DNA from: Ammoniphilus sp. YIM 78166
GTDB lineage: Bacteria > Bacillota > Bacilli > Aneurinibacillales > RAOX-1
Reading direction: 5' to 3'
NCBI RefSeq assembly: GCF_004522215.1
Contig: NZ_SDLR01000004.1
Span: 310,001 to 374,000 of the forward strand
DNA length: 64,000 nucleotides
This document shows, piece by piece, positions 9,658 through 21,784 of this stretch. The notes beneath the pieces were generated by a model. It was given only the letters and a program-made list of their open reading frames with translations, searched no databases and was not told where the DNA came from. How positions within the stretch are numbered: position 1 is the first letter of the stretch; each line of letters begins with the position of its first letter. Made by a program: the position numbers and the translations under genes.

Positions 9658-10842
9658 TTATTGAACCAGTTTGAATTCTCCGCCTTCAATATGAAGAACC
9701 TTTACATCCATCACTGGGTCACGATTTTCGTTAAAGGCAAACTTACCGGTTACACCTTCAAAGTCTTTTAATCCCATCAACGCTTCCTTAAGGGCATCAC
9801 GATCATCTGCAACTCCTGCATCTAACAATGCCGCTGACATGATGTAAAGCGCGTCATAGGCTTGAGCAGCAAATTGGTCTGGTCCCTTGCCATACTTGTC
9901 CGTATACTTCTTCACGAATGTATCTACCTTATCAGATCCTGTAGGATACCAAGGTGTAGCCACATAGCTATTGTCTGCTGCTGCTCCAGCTTGCTTAACC
10001 AATTGAGGAGAGTTGAAACCATTACCGCCAACGAAAGGAACATCAATGCCCATTTCTCTTGCCTTCGCTAGGACAAGCCCTGCTTCTTTATACAAAGCGG
10101 ATACGAGGATTGCATCCGGCTTTTTCGCGGCAACAGAAGTTAACTGTGCACTATAGTCCGTATCTCCATCCGCAAAGGTTTGCGTATCGACAATCTCAAG
10201 ACCCATATCCTTAACTGCTTGGTCCATGGTCTTATATCCAGAAACAGCGAAGTCGTTATTACTTGCATACATTAAGGCTACTTTCTTTACCCCGTGTTTT
10301 TCTACTGCAGTCTTAATCGCCTCAGGAATGGCAATGGACTCAGGAAGAGCATTACGGAATACATATTCCCCTAAATCGGTGATGCCTTCCGCTGTCGTGG
10401 AAGTTCCCATGATAGGTACCCCATTCTGGTTGGCTACAGGACCCGCAGCAAACATTTCCCCGCTCAGTGTAGGACCAATAATCCCTACCACCTTGTCGCT
10501 ATTGATCAACTTATTAACGGCACTAATCGCTTGGTCTTTCTTACCTGCTGAGTCTTCAATCACAAGATCTACTTTTAACTTGCCTTGGTTGGCTTCGTTA
10601 ATTTCTTCTTGAGCTAGCTTAAGTCCGTTGGTGATGGCTTCACCGTACGCTGATCCACTTCCAGTTAAGAACGAGACAACCCCAATCTTGGCAGATAATT
10701 CTCCAGCCGGTTGTTCTCCAGAAGTTGCTGGCTGCCCTTCAGATGGCTTGGCAGATTGTCCTCCACCGCATCCTGCAAGCATACTTAAAGCAAGGATGGA
10801 TGAAGCAAAGATGGACATAGATTTCTTCGAAAAGATGTTCAC
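9658..10842 (-). CDS. livK: Branched-chain amino acid ABC transporter, substrate-binding lipoprotein
   Basis: Periplasmic-binding-protein type I fold lipoprotein that captures the amino acid outside the membrane and hands it to LivHM. The 394-aa product has a lipobox LSMLAGC, so Cys about 25 would be lipidated, followed by a Ser/Gly/Pro linker. The mature domain starts AKIGVVSFLTGSGSAYGEA and has the usual Leu/Ile/Val-binding motifs (GIIGPTLSGEM). The start is GTG 10842 behind GGGGG. It is first in the operon and has a good promoter. Exact substrate (Leu/Ile/Val or another amide) cannot be read from sequence. Confidence 0.9.
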   Translation of the reverse strand: MNIFSKKSMSIFASSILALSMLAGCGGGQSAKPSEGQPATSGEQPAGELSAKIGVVSFLTGSGSAYGEAITNGLKLAQEEINEANQGKLKVDLVIEDSAGKKDQAISAVNKLINSDKVVGIIGPTLSGEMFAAGPVANQNGVPIMGTSTTAEGITDLGEYVFRNALPESIAIPEAIKTAVEKHGVKKVALMYASNNDFAVSGYKTMDQAVKDMGLEIVDTQTFADGDTDYSAQLTSVAAKKPDAILVSALYKEAGLVLAKAREMGIDVPFVGGNGFNSPQLVKQAGAAADNSYVATPWYPTGSDKVDTFVKKYTDKYGKGPDQFAAQAYDALYIMSAALLDAGVADDRDALKEALMGLKDFEGVTGKFAFNENRDPVMDVKVLHIEGGEFKLVQ

Positions 10843-10892
10843 TGTGATCCCCCATTTTTTCTAATAATTTTGTCTAATTAAGATCTTTAAAA

Positions 10893-10921
10893 ATTATATA
10901 TCATTCTTATTTCATTTACAA
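10893..10921 (-). promoter_or_regulatory. Sigma-A promoter of the liv operon
   Basis: Minus strand TTGTAA (10921-10916), 17-bp spacer, TATAAT (10898-10893), followed by an AT-rich leader of about 50 nt to livK. No operator was recognised. Confidence 0.65.
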
Positions 10922-10950
10922 ATAAAATTTCAAGTTGGAATATGTTTTCA

Positions 10951-10988
10951 GAAAAAAGAATAAAACCCTTATACATAAAGGGCTTTTT
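10951..10988 (-). terminator. Terminator after the gyrBA/HD-GYP genes
   Basis: Minus strand AGCCCTT and AAGGGTT form a stem around TATGTAT, then a T-rich run including TTCTTTTTTC. It lies just downstream of the HD-GYP stop and upstream of the liv promoter. Confidence 0.7.
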
Positions 10989-11001
10989 AGAGGAAAGGCA
11001 A

Positions 11002-12087
11002 CTAAATGATCGCTCGCTTAATATATACATGGCGATTAATCATAAGGTTGATAATATTTCCTTGAACCTCAACCATCGGTCTTGTCGGTTGGCTTCGATC
11101 CACATAGATGATCTTCCCTTGCGTACCATCACTCAACTCCACCTCCATGCCTAAGGAAAACTGAGTCATTCCATCGACAAAGAGACGGACGAAATGAGGA
11201 TCAAGCTTCCCAAAGCTATCACTCAGCAATTGCTCCAAAACGACATAGGGGGAGGAGCCAGCTTTATAGCTTTTAGATGAACACATCGCATGGAAAATAT
11301 CCGAAATCGCGACTAGCTTTGCATAGGGGTGGATGGACGACGATGGAAGGCCTAATGGATAGCCGGAACCATCCTCCCGTTCTTGATGCTGTAGGACGCC
11401 AAGCAGAATGCTATCACTAGAGGGGTTTACCGCTTTCACGAGATGATAGCCATAGACGGGGTACTTCCTCAGTTCTGTTTTTTCTGATAGAGATAGTTGC
11501 TCTGTCTTGTTTAGGATTTCTGGTGAAATTTTACTTTTTCCAATATCATGTAGAGCACCTGCTAGAGCAATGGATAACATCTCCGACTCCTCGATTCTAC
11601 TCCACCTAGCCAGGCATACGCTTAGATAGCTAACGGAGATGCTATGAAAATACGTATAATCTTCGATTGGATAGCTCTGGGTTATGGTATTAAAAATATA
11701 AGAAACCTCACTTGGAAACTTCACAAGCTCTGTTAGATGCTCTGTGAGCTCTCGTAAGGCAATGGGAAGACCACCTTGAACGGACTTAAACATCTCTTTA
11801 TAGAACTTCACTGTACGTTGAAATTGCTGTTCAAAGGTAATAGGCTCTTCCTGAGGCTGAGAAAGGACTAGAGGCTCAGGACTAGGCGTTATTGACGTTT
11901 TAAACATCTTAGCTTGAGGGTGTGGCTCCTCCACCATCACTTCTTCTATGAAAAATGCCAGTAAAATCTCAATCTCTCGTTCAAAAATCTTGCTTCCTTT
12001 TTCAAACAGCAGTCCACCGAGCGGAGTCACCACATCCGCTCGAAGTGTGGATCCTGGCTTAAGCTGTGACACAGGCACGAGCGCCAT
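11002..12087 (-). CDS. HD-GYP domain phosphohydrolase
   Basis: Putative cyclic-dinucleotide phosphodiesterase or related metal phosphohydrolase. The 361-aa protein has an N-terminal region resembling the segment that precedes many HD-GYP domains (about 1-110), then an HD domain with HDIGK near residue 180 and the GYP part as REDGSGYPLGL near 240. The C-terminal tail looks like a small beta domain. No signal peptide or receiver domain is present. I chose ATG 12087 because AAAGGAG lies 7 nt upstream; the upstream ATG at 12114 has no ribosome site. It follows gyrA by 50 bp with no terminator between, so it is probably co-transcribed with gyrBA. HQE replaces the commoner HHE before DGSGYP. Confidence 0.85.
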   Translation of the reverse strand: MALVPVSQLKPGSTLRADVVTPLGGLLFEKGSKIFEREIEILLAFFIEEVMVEEPHPQAKMFKTSITPSPEPLVLSQPQEEPITFEQQFQRTVKFYKEMFKSVQGGLPIALRELTEHLTELVKFPSEVSYIFNTITQSYPIEDYTYFHSISVSYLSVCLARWSRIEESEMLSIALAGALHDIGKSKISPEILNKTEQLSLSEKTELRKYPVYGYHLVKAVNPSSDSILLGVLQHQEREDGSGYPLGLPSSSIHPYAKLVAISDIFHAMCSSKSYKAGSSPYVVLEQLLSDSFGKLDPHFVRLFVDGMTQFSLGMEVELSDGTQGKIIYVDRSQPTRPMVEVQGNIINLMINRHVYIKRAII

Positions 12088-12136
12088 GGCTTTTCTCCTT
12101 TCCCTCTCGTTCATCTGTAAAGAAAAAAAGAAAGGC

Positions 12137-14617
12137 CTATTCAGACCCTTCTTCTTCTCCTAACTCTTCCTCTGTAAGGTTTTCTTCACTGTCTCCAGTG
12201 CTCTCCACCTTAGCAACGGAGGCCACTTCTTGCTCATTCTCGATCCGGATCAGTTTAACGCCTTGCGTATTTCTGCCCATGGTTGAAATTCCACTGATCT
12301 CCAAGCGAATAATGACACCCGCTTCTGTAACAATCATCAGATCATTTTCTTCATTGACAACCTTCAGTGCCACGATGTATCCGTTTCGCTCCGTAACATT
12401 GAGGGTTTTAATCCCTTTACCCCCACGTGATTGAATACGGTATTCCTCCTCAGGGGTACGTTTTCCATATCCCTTGGAAGTCACAATCAGAACATCTGCC
12501 CCTTCTTCAATCATATCCATGTCAATGACCTGATCATCCTCGTCCAAACTGATTCCTCGAACCCCTGTTGCCGTTCGACCCATGGCGCGGACATCATTTT
12601 CATTAAAGCGAATGGACATCCCGTTTCTCGTACCCATAATCAGATCTTTCGTCCCGTCTGTGAGCATAACACCAACAAGCTCGTCATCCTCTTTGATATT
12701 GATGGCAAACAAGCCGCCTTTTCGAATATTTTCGAAGGCTTTCAGATCGGTCCGCTTCACGACTCCTTGTTGGGTAGCAAAGAATAGATAATGATCCTCG
12801 GTGAAATCCTTTACCGGGATAACCGCTTTAACGAACTCTCCTTGCTCAATCTGGATCAGGTTGATGATCGGGGTTCCACGTGCGGTACGGCTCAGCTCAG
12901 GCACTTCATAGGCTTTAATTCGGTAAACCTTCCCACGGTTGGTGAAAATCAATAGATAGTTATGAGAATGGGTCACATACAGGTTTTGAACGAAGTCATT
13001 ATCTTTCGCTTCTGCCCCTTGAATTCCCCTTCCCCCTCTTCGCTGACTCTTATACGTGGATAAGGAAAGACGTTTGATATAACCATTATGCGTGAGCGTG
13101 ATACATACCTCATCTTCAGGAATTAAATCTTCAATCTCAATTAGGTCTTCCGATTCCGCGATTTCAGTACGTCTTGGATCGGCAAACCTTTCTCTCACAT
13201 CAAGAAGCTCTTCTTTAATAATCGCAAGGATCTTCTTCTCATCTGCGAGAATCGCTTTTAATTCAGCGATACGCTTCACTAGCTCTTGATACTCTTCTTC
13301 AATTTTGTCGCGCTCTAGACCCGTTAAACGCTGCAATCTCATGTCTAAGATGGCTTGGGACTGCTCATAGCTTAACGCGAATCGCTCCATTAAGCCGTTG
13401 CGAGCTTCGTCTGTCGTTCTGGATGCACGAATCAAGCTGATGATCTCATCAATATGATCTAGGGCAATTCGTAAGCCCTCTAAGATATGGGCTCTTGCTT
13501 CGGCTTTGCGCAGCTCAAACTCCGTCCGTCGGCGAATGACGACTCGTTGGTGATCGAGATAATGCGTCAGCATTTCCTTTAGATTTAAAACTTTCGGTTG
13601 CCCATTCACTAGAGCAAGCATATTAATCCCAAAGGTGGTTTGCAAGGCGGTTTGCTTATACAAATTATTGAGCAGAACTTGAGGATTCACATCTCTTCTT
13701 AATTCAATAACAATACTCATCCCGTTGCGGTCGGACTCATCCCTGAGGTCTGTAATCCCTTCAATTTTCTTTTCCCGCACGAGCTCTGCAATCCGTTCAA
13801 TAAGCTTCGCTTTATTCACCTGGTAAGGAATTTCGTCGACCACGATTCGAAACTTTCCTTTGACCTCTTCGATGTTCGCTTTCGCTCTCACGGTAATCGT
13901 TCCGCGCCCCGTTTCATAGGCGCGATAGATTCCACCCCGCCCCATAATTTGGGCGGCTGTAGGGAAATCTGGTCCCTTAATGACTTCCATTAAGTCGCGA
14001 ATCGTGACTTCTTCATGATCAATCAGCATTAACACGCCATCGATCACTTCTCCTAGGTTATGAGGGGGAATATTGGTAGCCATTCCGACCGCAATCCCTG
14101 CCGCTCCATTGACCAACAAGTTAGGAAAGCGGGCAGGTAGAACAATCGGCTCTTTCTCATTCCCATCATAGTTCGGACCATAATCAATGGTATCTTTGTT
14201 AATGTCGCGAAGAAGCTCCGTCGCAATCTTCGATAAGCGAGCCTCGGTATATCTCATGGCCGCTGCGGAGTCTCCATCGATGGATCCGAAGTTTCCATGA
14301 CCATCGACAAGAGGGTAGCGGTATGAGAAGTTTTGTGCCATACGAACCATGGTTTCATAAACAGCAGAATCACCGTGAGGATGATATTTACCAATTACAT
14401 CCCCGACGATTCTCGCTGATTTTTTATACGGTTTATCCGGTGTCATGCCCATCTCATTCATGGCGAACAGAATGCGACGGTGTACCGGCTTCAGTCCGTC
14501 TCGGACATCAGGCAGGGCTCGGCTTACGATTACGCTCATGGCATATCCCAAGAAGGACTCCCGCATTTCCTGCGCGATATTTCTATCTACTATGTTAGAA
14601 CGTTGCTCTTCAGCCAT
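12137..14617 (-). CDS. gyrA: DNA gyrase subunit A
   Basis: Breakage-reunion subunit of the type II topoisomerase that introduces negative supercoils. At 826 aa it has the winged-helix domain with the catalytic Tyr in [10 protein letters not shown] near residue 123, a coiled-coil tower, and a C-terminal beta-pinwheel with the GyrA box [10 protein letters not shown] near residue 537. The quinolone-determining region reads [10 protein letters not shown], i.e. Ser and Glu at the usual resistance positions, so no classical resistance change is seen. The tail is very acidic (about the last 25 residues). It follows gyrB by 23 bp. Confidence 0.98.
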   Translation of the reverse strand: MAEEQRSNIVDRNIAQEMRESFLGYAMSVIVSRALPDVRDGLKPVHRRILFAMNEMGMTPDKPYKKSARIVGDVIGKYHPHGDSAVYETMVRMAQNFSYRYPLVDGHGNFGSIDGDSAAAMRYTEARLSKIATELLRDINKDTIDYGPNYDGNEKEPIVLPARFPNLLVNGAAGIAVGMATNIPPHNLGEVIDGVLMLIDHEEVTIRDLMEVIKGPDFPTAAQIMGRGGIYRAYETGRGTITVRAKANIEEVKGKFRIVVDEIPYQVNKAKLIERIAELVREKKIEGITDLRDESDRNGMSIVIELRRDVNPQVLLNNLYKQTALQTTFGINMLALVNGQPKVLNLKEMLTHYLDHQRVVIRRRTEFELRKAEARAHILEGLRIALDHIDEIISLIRASRTTDEARNGLMERFALSYEQSQAILDMRLQRLTGLERDKIEEEYQELVKRIAELKAILADEKKILAIIKEELLDVRERFADPRRTEIAESEDLIEIEDLIPEDEVCITLTHNGYIKRLSLSTYKSQRRGGRGIQGAEAKDNDFVQNLYVTHSHNYLLIFTNRGKVYRIKAYEVPELSRTARGTPIINLIQIEQGEFVKAVIPVKDFTEDHYLFFATQQGVVKRTDLKAFENIRKGGLFAINIKEDDELVGVMLTDGTKDLIMGTRNGMSIRFNENDVRAMGRTATGVRGISLDEDDQVIDMDMIEEGADVLIVTSKGYGKRTPEEEYRIQSRGGKGIKTLNVTERNGYIVALKVVNEENDLMIVTEAGVIIRLEISGISTMGRNTQGVKLIRIENEQEVASVAKVESTGDSEENLTEEELGEEEGSE

Positions 14618-14640
14618 TCCAATGTACCTCCGTTATGATC

Positions 14641-16814
<2,174 letters not shown>

Positions 16815-16824
16815 GCGTCCCACC

Positions 16825-17919
16825 TCATTTCTCCATGATAGCCTTTCCGGCTTGGATTCGAAAAACCGACGCGTTCTCTAAAGTTTGATGGTGTAGCCCC
16901 TCAACTCCCGTCGTCGTTACGAATGTTTGTACCTTATCTTTGATGGCATCTAATAAGTGAGATTGCCTAGAAGAATCCAACTCAGATAAGACGTCATCAA
17001 GCAAAAGAATGGGATATTCCCCAATTTCCTCATAGATGAGTTGAATTTCAGCTAACTTTAAAGAAAGAGCCGTGGTCCGTTGCTGCCCTTGCGACCCATA
17101 TTGCTGAACACTCGTTCCGTTAATATAAAAGTGAAGGTCGTCTCGATGTGGACCTAGCAAGGAGGTTCCGCGCATGAGTTCTTTGTCTTGCAACTGCTTA
17201 AGCTGCTGAACAAAAGATTCAATTGAACCCAGTTGGAACGAGGGCATGTATTCTACTTTTAATGTTTCTTTTTGCTGTGTGATATCTTGGTGAACCTGAT
17301 TAGCCCAAGCTTCCATTTTAGCTAGAAATTCGGTTCGGCGTTGTATGATCTTGACCGCAAGCTCTGCTAATTGTTCGTTGAGCACCTCTAAAAAATCTAT
17401 ATATTTTCGGTTTTTAAATGCATCCTTTAAGCATTGATTCCGTTGGGAAAGAACTTTTTGATACTGGGTTAGTAAGTGAATATACATCGGTGATACCTGT
17501 CCGATCTCCATATCCAGGAACTTCCTTCTTTGCTGAGGGGAACCTTTCACGATATTTAAATCTTCAGGTGCAAACATCACGACATTCATCGCCCCAATGT
17601 AGTCGCTCAGCTTTTTTTGCTCTAACCCATTTATTTTCGCTTTTTTTCCCTTTCCAGTCAACTGAATTTCCAAATGAAGCGGACCTCTTTTTCGTTGGAC
17701 CGCTCCTTTAATCCAGCTAAACTCTTCGTCCCAATTAATCCACTCTTTATCTTTATTCGAGCGATGGGACTTGGTCAGGGCCAACACATAAATGGACTCC
17801 ATCAAATTGGTTTTTCCTTGAGCGTTTTGACCCATAAAAAGGGTGATATTTTGATGAAAGGTTAGCTTTTGCTGTTGATAATTCCGGTAATGCTTAATTT
17901 CAAGCTCCTTGAGAAACAA
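16825..17919 (-). CDS. recF: DNA replication and repair protein RecF
   Basis: SMC-like ATPase that helps load RecA at single-strand gaps. The 364-aa product has Walker A GQNAQGKTN near residues 30-38, the signature stretch GSQGQQRTTALSLKLAE near 275 and Walker B PILLLDDVLSELD near 303. The start is TTG 17919, nine bases after GGGAGG, giving the family N-terminus (FLKELEIKHYRNY). It is in the dnaA-dnaN-yaaA-recF order. Confidence 0.96.
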   Translation of the reverse strand: MFLKELEIKHYRNYQQQKLTFHQNITLFMGQNAQGKTNLMESIYVLALTKSHRSNKDKEWINWDEEFSWIKGAVQRKRGPLHLEIQLTGKGKKAKINGLEQKKLSDYIGAMNVVMFAPEDLNIVKGSPQQRRKFLDMEIGQVSPMYIHLLTQYQKVLSQRNQCLKDAFKNRKYIDFLEVLNEQLAELAVKIIQRRTEFLAKMEAWANQVHQDITQQKETLKVEYMPSFQLGSIESFVQQLKQLQDKELMRGTSLLGPHRDDLHFYINGTSVQQYGSQGQQRTTALSLKLAEIQLIYEEIGEYPILLLDDVLSELDSSRQSHLLDAIKDKVQTFVTTTGVEGLHHQTLENASVFRIQAGKAIMEK

Positions 17920-17943
17920 AGCAAGGTTCCTCCCTTAAGATAA

Positions 17944-18168
17944 TTAGGAAGAACGAGCAATCACAAAAGAATGGGTTCCCTCAATCTCAATGCGATCATC
18001 AGGATACAGCTTCTTCCCTCGGCGGTTCTCTGACTCCCCATTGACGATAATGGCTGCTTCCTCCAGGAATACTTTGGCTTGTCCACCCGTGTCCACGAGT
18101 CCCACCAATTTAATAAACTGACCAAGTGTGATGTACTCGTCTCGAATATGAATGATTTGTGAATCCAA
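17944..18168 (-). CDS. yaaA: S4 domain protein YaaA
   Basis: A 74-aa S4-type RNA-binding protein found between dnaN and recF in Bacillales; in B. subtilis the same-position protein (RlbA) has been linked to ribosome assembly. The S4 core (TLGQFIKLVGLVDTGGQAKVFL) spans residues 14-35, followed by the GRRGKKLYPDD-like turn. Start is TTG 18168 behind GAGGGG. Confidence 0.9.
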   Translation of the reverse strand: MDSQIIHIRDEYITLGQFIKLVGLVDTGGQAKVFLEEAAIIVNGESENRRGKKLYPDDRIEIEGTHSFVIARSS

Positions 18169-18189
18169 CTATTAGCACCCCTCGTTTGA

Positions 18190-19329
18190 TTAGTAAGTTC
18201 TTACTGGAAGGATTAGGTATAAGCTTTGCTCATGATCCGTCGGATGAATAATAAAAGGACTCATGGCACCCGTAAAGCGAATTTTTACTTCCTCGCTATC
18301 AATCACTCGAAGCGTATCTAGCATGTACTTCGCATTAAACGAGATTTTCAATTCTTCTCCTTCAACCGAAGAAGCCTGGAGTTCCTCTGTTACTTTTCCT
18401 ACCTCAGGAGAGATGGAAGAAAGCTCTACACTGGAATGGGGAGTAACAGAAAACTTGACAACATTATTTTTCCCATCCTTTGCTAATAAGGATGCCCTTT
18501 CTATGGCATGTAAAAACTCTTTCGTTTTTAAAATTATATCGGTTTTGCTTTGTTGAGGAATAATTCTATTCACATCTGGATAAGTTCCGTTCAATAAACG
18601 CGAATAAAATAAGATTCTGTCGGTTTTGAACAGGATTTGGTTGTCGGTAACCACGATGTCTACTAAAGAATCATTGTCAGGTAATATTTTATTCAACTCC
18701 TGCATACTCTTCCCTGGTGTAACAATATTCTCAAGGGAAAGATCCGTTGCTGCTTCGACAAAAGAACGTCTGCTAGCCAGACGATGGCTGTCTGTGGCTA
18801 CAAAACGAAGCTGGTCACCCTCTAGTGCCCACATAATGCCCGTCAGAATCGGGCGGAGTTCTGTGGTTGCCGCAGCAAAAGCGGTTTGTTTTACCATCGT
18901 CTTCAGCATATCGCTTGTTAAGCTAAACACTTTCTCCTCTTCGATTTGAGGAAGTCGTGGAAAATCATCTGGATCGAGCCCATTTAAACTAAATTCTGAT
19001 TTCCCTGAGCGAAGGATGGTTTGGAATCGGTCTCCGACCTCTAGTTCTACAAATTCCCCTGGTAATCTCCGAACAATATCATTCAGATAGCGTGCAGGCA
19101 AGACAATGCTCCCATGCTGTTTAATATCGACGTATAGATCTCCATTCTCTTCCATAGGGATAGAGTACTCAATCGATATGTCAGAATCGCTTGCCGTTAG
19201 GGTTATTCCCTCTGAGTGGCTGCTTATTTTAATCCCTGTCAAAATGGGAATCGTGGTTCTGGATGATACGGCTTTACTAACGTCATTAATAGCTGCTGTC
19301 ATAATTTCTCGATTGATCATTAAGTGCAT
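18190..19329 (-). CDS. dnaN: DNA polymerase III sliding clamp, beta subunit
   Basis: Processivity clamp of 379 aa, three clamp domains. Recognisable stretches are KAVSSRTTIPILTGIKI near the N-terminus, TATDSHRLA-like VATDSHRLASRR near 172 and the C-terminal LILPVRTY that forms part of the client-binding pocket. ATG start behind an AGGGGG site. It lies downstream of dnaA across a 245-bp gap that contains the origin unwinding region. Confidence 0.98.
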   Translation of the reverse strand: MHLMINREIMTAAINDVSKAVSSRTTIPILTGIKISSHSEGITLTASDSDISIEYSIPMEENGDLYVDIKQHGSIVLPARYLNDIVRRLPGEFVELEVGDRFQTILRSGKSEFSLNGLDPDDFPRLPQIEEEKVFSLTSDMLKTMVKQTAFAAATTELRPILTGIMWALEGDQLRFVATDSHRLASRRSFVEAATDLSLENIVTPGKSMQELNKILPDNDSLVDIVVTDNQILFKTDRILFYSRLLNGTYPDVNRIIPQQSKTDIILKTKEFLHAIERASLLAKDGKNNVVKFSVTPHSSVELSSISPEVGKVTEELQASSVEGEELKISFNAKYMLDTLRVIDSEEVKIRFTGAMSPFIIHPTDHEQSLYLILPVRTY

Positions 19330-19384
19330 GCTAATTCTACCCCCTTTTTGTATTTTTGGTCGGTATCGTCATCAAAGCTCCCTT

Positions 19385-19561
19385 TCGGGAAACCATTAAA
19401 TATTTCATATCGGCATCCATACTATTATAACTTATCTATATCTTTTTTTAACAGTAATAGTAGTAGGGGCTGTGAGTTTGTGGATAAACGGCAGGAACAA
19501 GGAAAGGGGCAGTCCATCCACATGTGGATAAATTGTGGTTAGACTGTCCCTTCTATTCACA
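19385..19561. other. oriC, unwinding side between dnaA and dnaN
   Basis: The gap holds perfect DnaA boxes (TTATCCACA on the minus strand) at 19479-19487 and 19523-19531 and a near-match CTATTCACA at 19553-19561. Reading from the boxes toward dnaN there is a GC run (GGGGC, about 19466-19470), then triplets AGTAATAGTAGTAG at 19453-19466, matching the DnaA-trio motif, then an AT-rich stretch at about 19390-19452. This is the box/GC/trio/AT order of the basal unwinding system described for Bacillus origins. The box 19523 lies in a palindrome ATCCACATGTGGAT. Confidence 0.85.
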
Positions 19562-19574
19562 GGCTAGTGGGATG

Positions 19575-20927
19575 TTATTTCGCATTTTTTATTTTATCAA
19601 TGAGTTCTTTAATCGTTTCCTGAAAAGAAGGATCGGACTGCAATGTATTGATGATTTTTTCATTGGCATGAATAACCGTGGTATGGTCGCGACCTCCAAA
19701 TTCATCGCCAATCTTAGGAAGAGAAAAGTCCGTTAGCTCCCTGGATAGGTACATCGCAATCTGTCGGGGAAAGGCGATCGATTTATTGCGCTTCTTTGCT
19801 TTAAAATCCTCTAATTTCACCCCAAAATGCTCTCCAACCACTCGCTGGATATCTAGAATCGTAATCATTTTAGGTTTACTGGAAGGGATAATGTCTTTCA
19901 GGGCTTCTGCGGCCAGATCGACATCAATATCTCGATTAATTAACGAGGAATAAGCCACTACACGAATGAGTGCCCCTTCAAGCTCACGAATATTTGTATC
20001 TATTTGATTAGCGATGTAGACCATTACTTCGTTGACAATATCTAGATTTTCTGCCTTCGCTTTTTTCCGTAAGATGGCAATCCTTGTCTCGAGATCTGGT
20101 GGTTGAATATCGGTAATCAATCCCCATTCAAAACGGGAGCGGAGACGATCTTCGAGAGTGGGAATTTCCTTCGGCGGCCGATCACTAGAAATGACTATTT
20201 GCTTGCTTTCGTCATGAAGAGCGTTAAACGTATGGAAAAATTCCTCTTGGGTTTGTTCTTTCCCTGCCAGAAACTGAATATCATCAATGAGTAGAACATC
20301 TACATTCCGGTATTTATTACGAAAATCAACTGCTTTATTATCCCGGATGCTATTAATGAACTCATTGGTAAATTTTTCGGAGGAGAGATAGACGACTTTG
20401 GCTGATGGGTTATGTTCCAAGACATAGTGGCCGATTGCGTGCATCAAGTGAGTTTTTCCTAAACCGACACCCCCATAGATAAACAAGGGGTTATAAGCTT
20501 TAGCAGGAGCTTCTGCTACAGCAAGCGATGCAGCATGGGCAAATCGGTTTCCGGTTCCGATGACAAACGTGTCGAATACATACTTGGGATTGAGCATATG
20601 TACTGGTCCATTCTCATCAGTTGCATACACTCTTTTCTCATCCGCTTTTTTGGGTGTATTGGACTTCGCGTTGACATCCGTGTCGGAAGTCACAATTTTT
20701 ATTTTCATATTTTCCCCGGTGATCTCATATAATGTTTCAACGATTAATTGGGCATATCTAGACTCGAGCCAATCTCTCGAAAACTCATTGGGAGCTGAAA
20801 TGAATAAGGTATCATCATCAAGGGCAATGGCCTTCGTTGATTTTAACCATGTTTCGAAGCTCGGTTTACTTAATTTTGTCTCTATCATGGCGAGGGCCTT
20901 GTCCCACATTTTTTGAATCCCTTTCAT
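19575..20927 (-). CDS. dnaA: Chromosomal replication initiator DnaA
   Basis: AAA+ initiator, 450 aa. Domain I (about 1-85) starts [19 protein letters not shown], a short linker domain II follows, domain III has Walker [14 protein letters not shown] near residue 152 and Walker [12 protein letters not shown] near 215, and domain IV has the box-binding signature [14 protein letters not shown] near 420. It is flanked on both sides by DnaA boxes, so both origin function and autoregulation are expected. Confidence 0.99.
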   Translation of the reverse strand: MKGIQKMWDKALAMIETKLSKPSFETWLKSTKAIALDDDTLFISAPNEFSRDWLESRYAQLIVETLYEITGENMKIKIVTSDTDVNAKSNTPKKADEKRVYATDENGPVHMLNPKYVFDTFVIGTGNRFAHAASLAVAEAPAKAYNPLFIYGGVGLGKTHLMHAIGHYVLEHNPSAKVVYLSSEKFTNEFINSIRDNKAVDFRNKYRNVDVLLIDDIQFLAGKEQTQEEFFHTFNALHDESKQIVISSDRPPKEIPTLEDRLRSRFEWGLITDIQPPDLETRIAILRKKAKAENLDIVNEVMVYIANQIDTNIRELEGALIRVVAYSSLINRDIDVDLAAEALKDIIPSSKPKMITILDIQRVVGEHFGVKLEDFKAKKRNKSIAFPRQIAMYLSRELTDFSLPKIGDEFGGRDHTTVIHANEKIINTLQSDPSFQETIKELIDKIKNAK

Positions 20928-20945
20928 ACCATTCCCCCTAAATAC

Positions 20946-21296
20946 TTATACACAATGGATGTGAATGTAAGAAGCCTCGTTTTCTTTATTTAATCGCTAC
21001 TTCGACACCATTCGCCCATCATCCACATATTCATATCTGTTAATAATCACAATAGTGGATAATTGTCCACATTTCTATCCACAGATTGTGGAAAACTCAT
21101 ATCCGACTTTGGTCTTATCCACGAGTGAAAACACAACTATGATAGCAAATAAAAACGTTATTATCAATGGATTTTTCGTATTTATCCACAACCACAACAA
21201 GTTGTGGTCTGTTTTTATTCACAACACTATATTATGTGGATATTCTCTAGATAACCTTGTCGATATGTCTCGAAAATTGTTTCACAGTTGTCCACA
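20946..21296. other. oriC, DnaA-box cluster upstream of dnaA
   Basis: Matches to TTATNCACA are perfect at 20946-20954 (TTATACACA), 21182-21190 (TTATCCACA) and 21215-21223 (TTATTCACA). One-mismatch boxes lie at 21019-21027, 21054-21062, 21063-21071, 21075-21083, 21087-21095, 21115-21123, 21235-21243 and 21288-21296, on both strands. A perfect dyad ACCACAAC-AA-GTTGTGGT sits at 21191-21208 between two perfect boxes. No other gene lies in the 594-bp dnaA-rpmH gap, which also holds the rpmH promoter. Confidence 0.88.
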
Positions 21297-21381
21297 TCAA
21301 GTTTGGGAAATAATTTCGCGCTGTGTTAGTTGGGAGATAGTACAGAGATGGATCTGCCCAGAAGTTGGACAAGGTGCATCC

Positions 21382-21410
21382 TTGACAGGAACAAAGGGAA
21401 GGACTATAAT
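21382..21410 (+). promoter_or_regulatory. Strong sigma-A promoter of rpmH
   Basis: Consensus TTGACA (21382-21387), 17-bp spacer, consensus TATAAT (21405-21410). The leader to rpmH is about 105 nt. Confidence 0.9.
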
Positions 21411-21521
21411 AATCGAGTATGTTTTTCTTTCTGTGCATACATGCAGAATGAGAGGCAGCACTGGGCATAAGAATTATGTTTGGTGTTAGAATAGTGTGAG
21501 TCCTCAAGGGAGGTGGATATA

Positions 21522-21656
21522 ATGAAACCAACGTTTAGTCCGAATAACCGCAAGCGTAAGAAAGTTCACGGATTCCGTAAGAGAATGAGCACAAAGAACG
21601 GTCGTAAAGTTCTTGCTGCGCGTCGCAGAAAAGGAAGAAAAGTATTATCTGCCTAG
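21522..21656 (+). CDS. rpmH: 50S ribosomal protein L34
   Basis: A 44-aa, highly basic ribosomal protein beginning [18 protein letters not shown] and ending GRKVLSA. It has the normal L34 length. A strong AAGGGAGGTGG ribosome site lies upstream and a terminator overlaps its stop. It is the first rightward gene after oriC, as in nearly all Bacillota. Confidence 0.97.
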   Translation: MKPTFSPNNRKRKKVHGFRKRMSTKNGRKVLAARRRKGRKVLSA

Positions 21657-21684
21657 GCCACTTATGCAAGTGGCCTTTCTGTAA
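21656..21684 (+). terminator. Terminator after rpmH
   Basis: GGCCACTT-ATGC-AAGTGGCC stem-loop followed by TTTCT, starting at the rpmH stop. It probably attenuates rather than fully isolates rnpA. Confidence 0.75.
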
Positions 21685-21784
21685 TTAAAGGGTTTTTTTA
21701 TGTTTGCTAGGGTTTATTCCTATCTCTGCATTCCCATAATTTAAAGAGGAACCAACTTACTATGGGATAGGGGTTTGTTTATTT

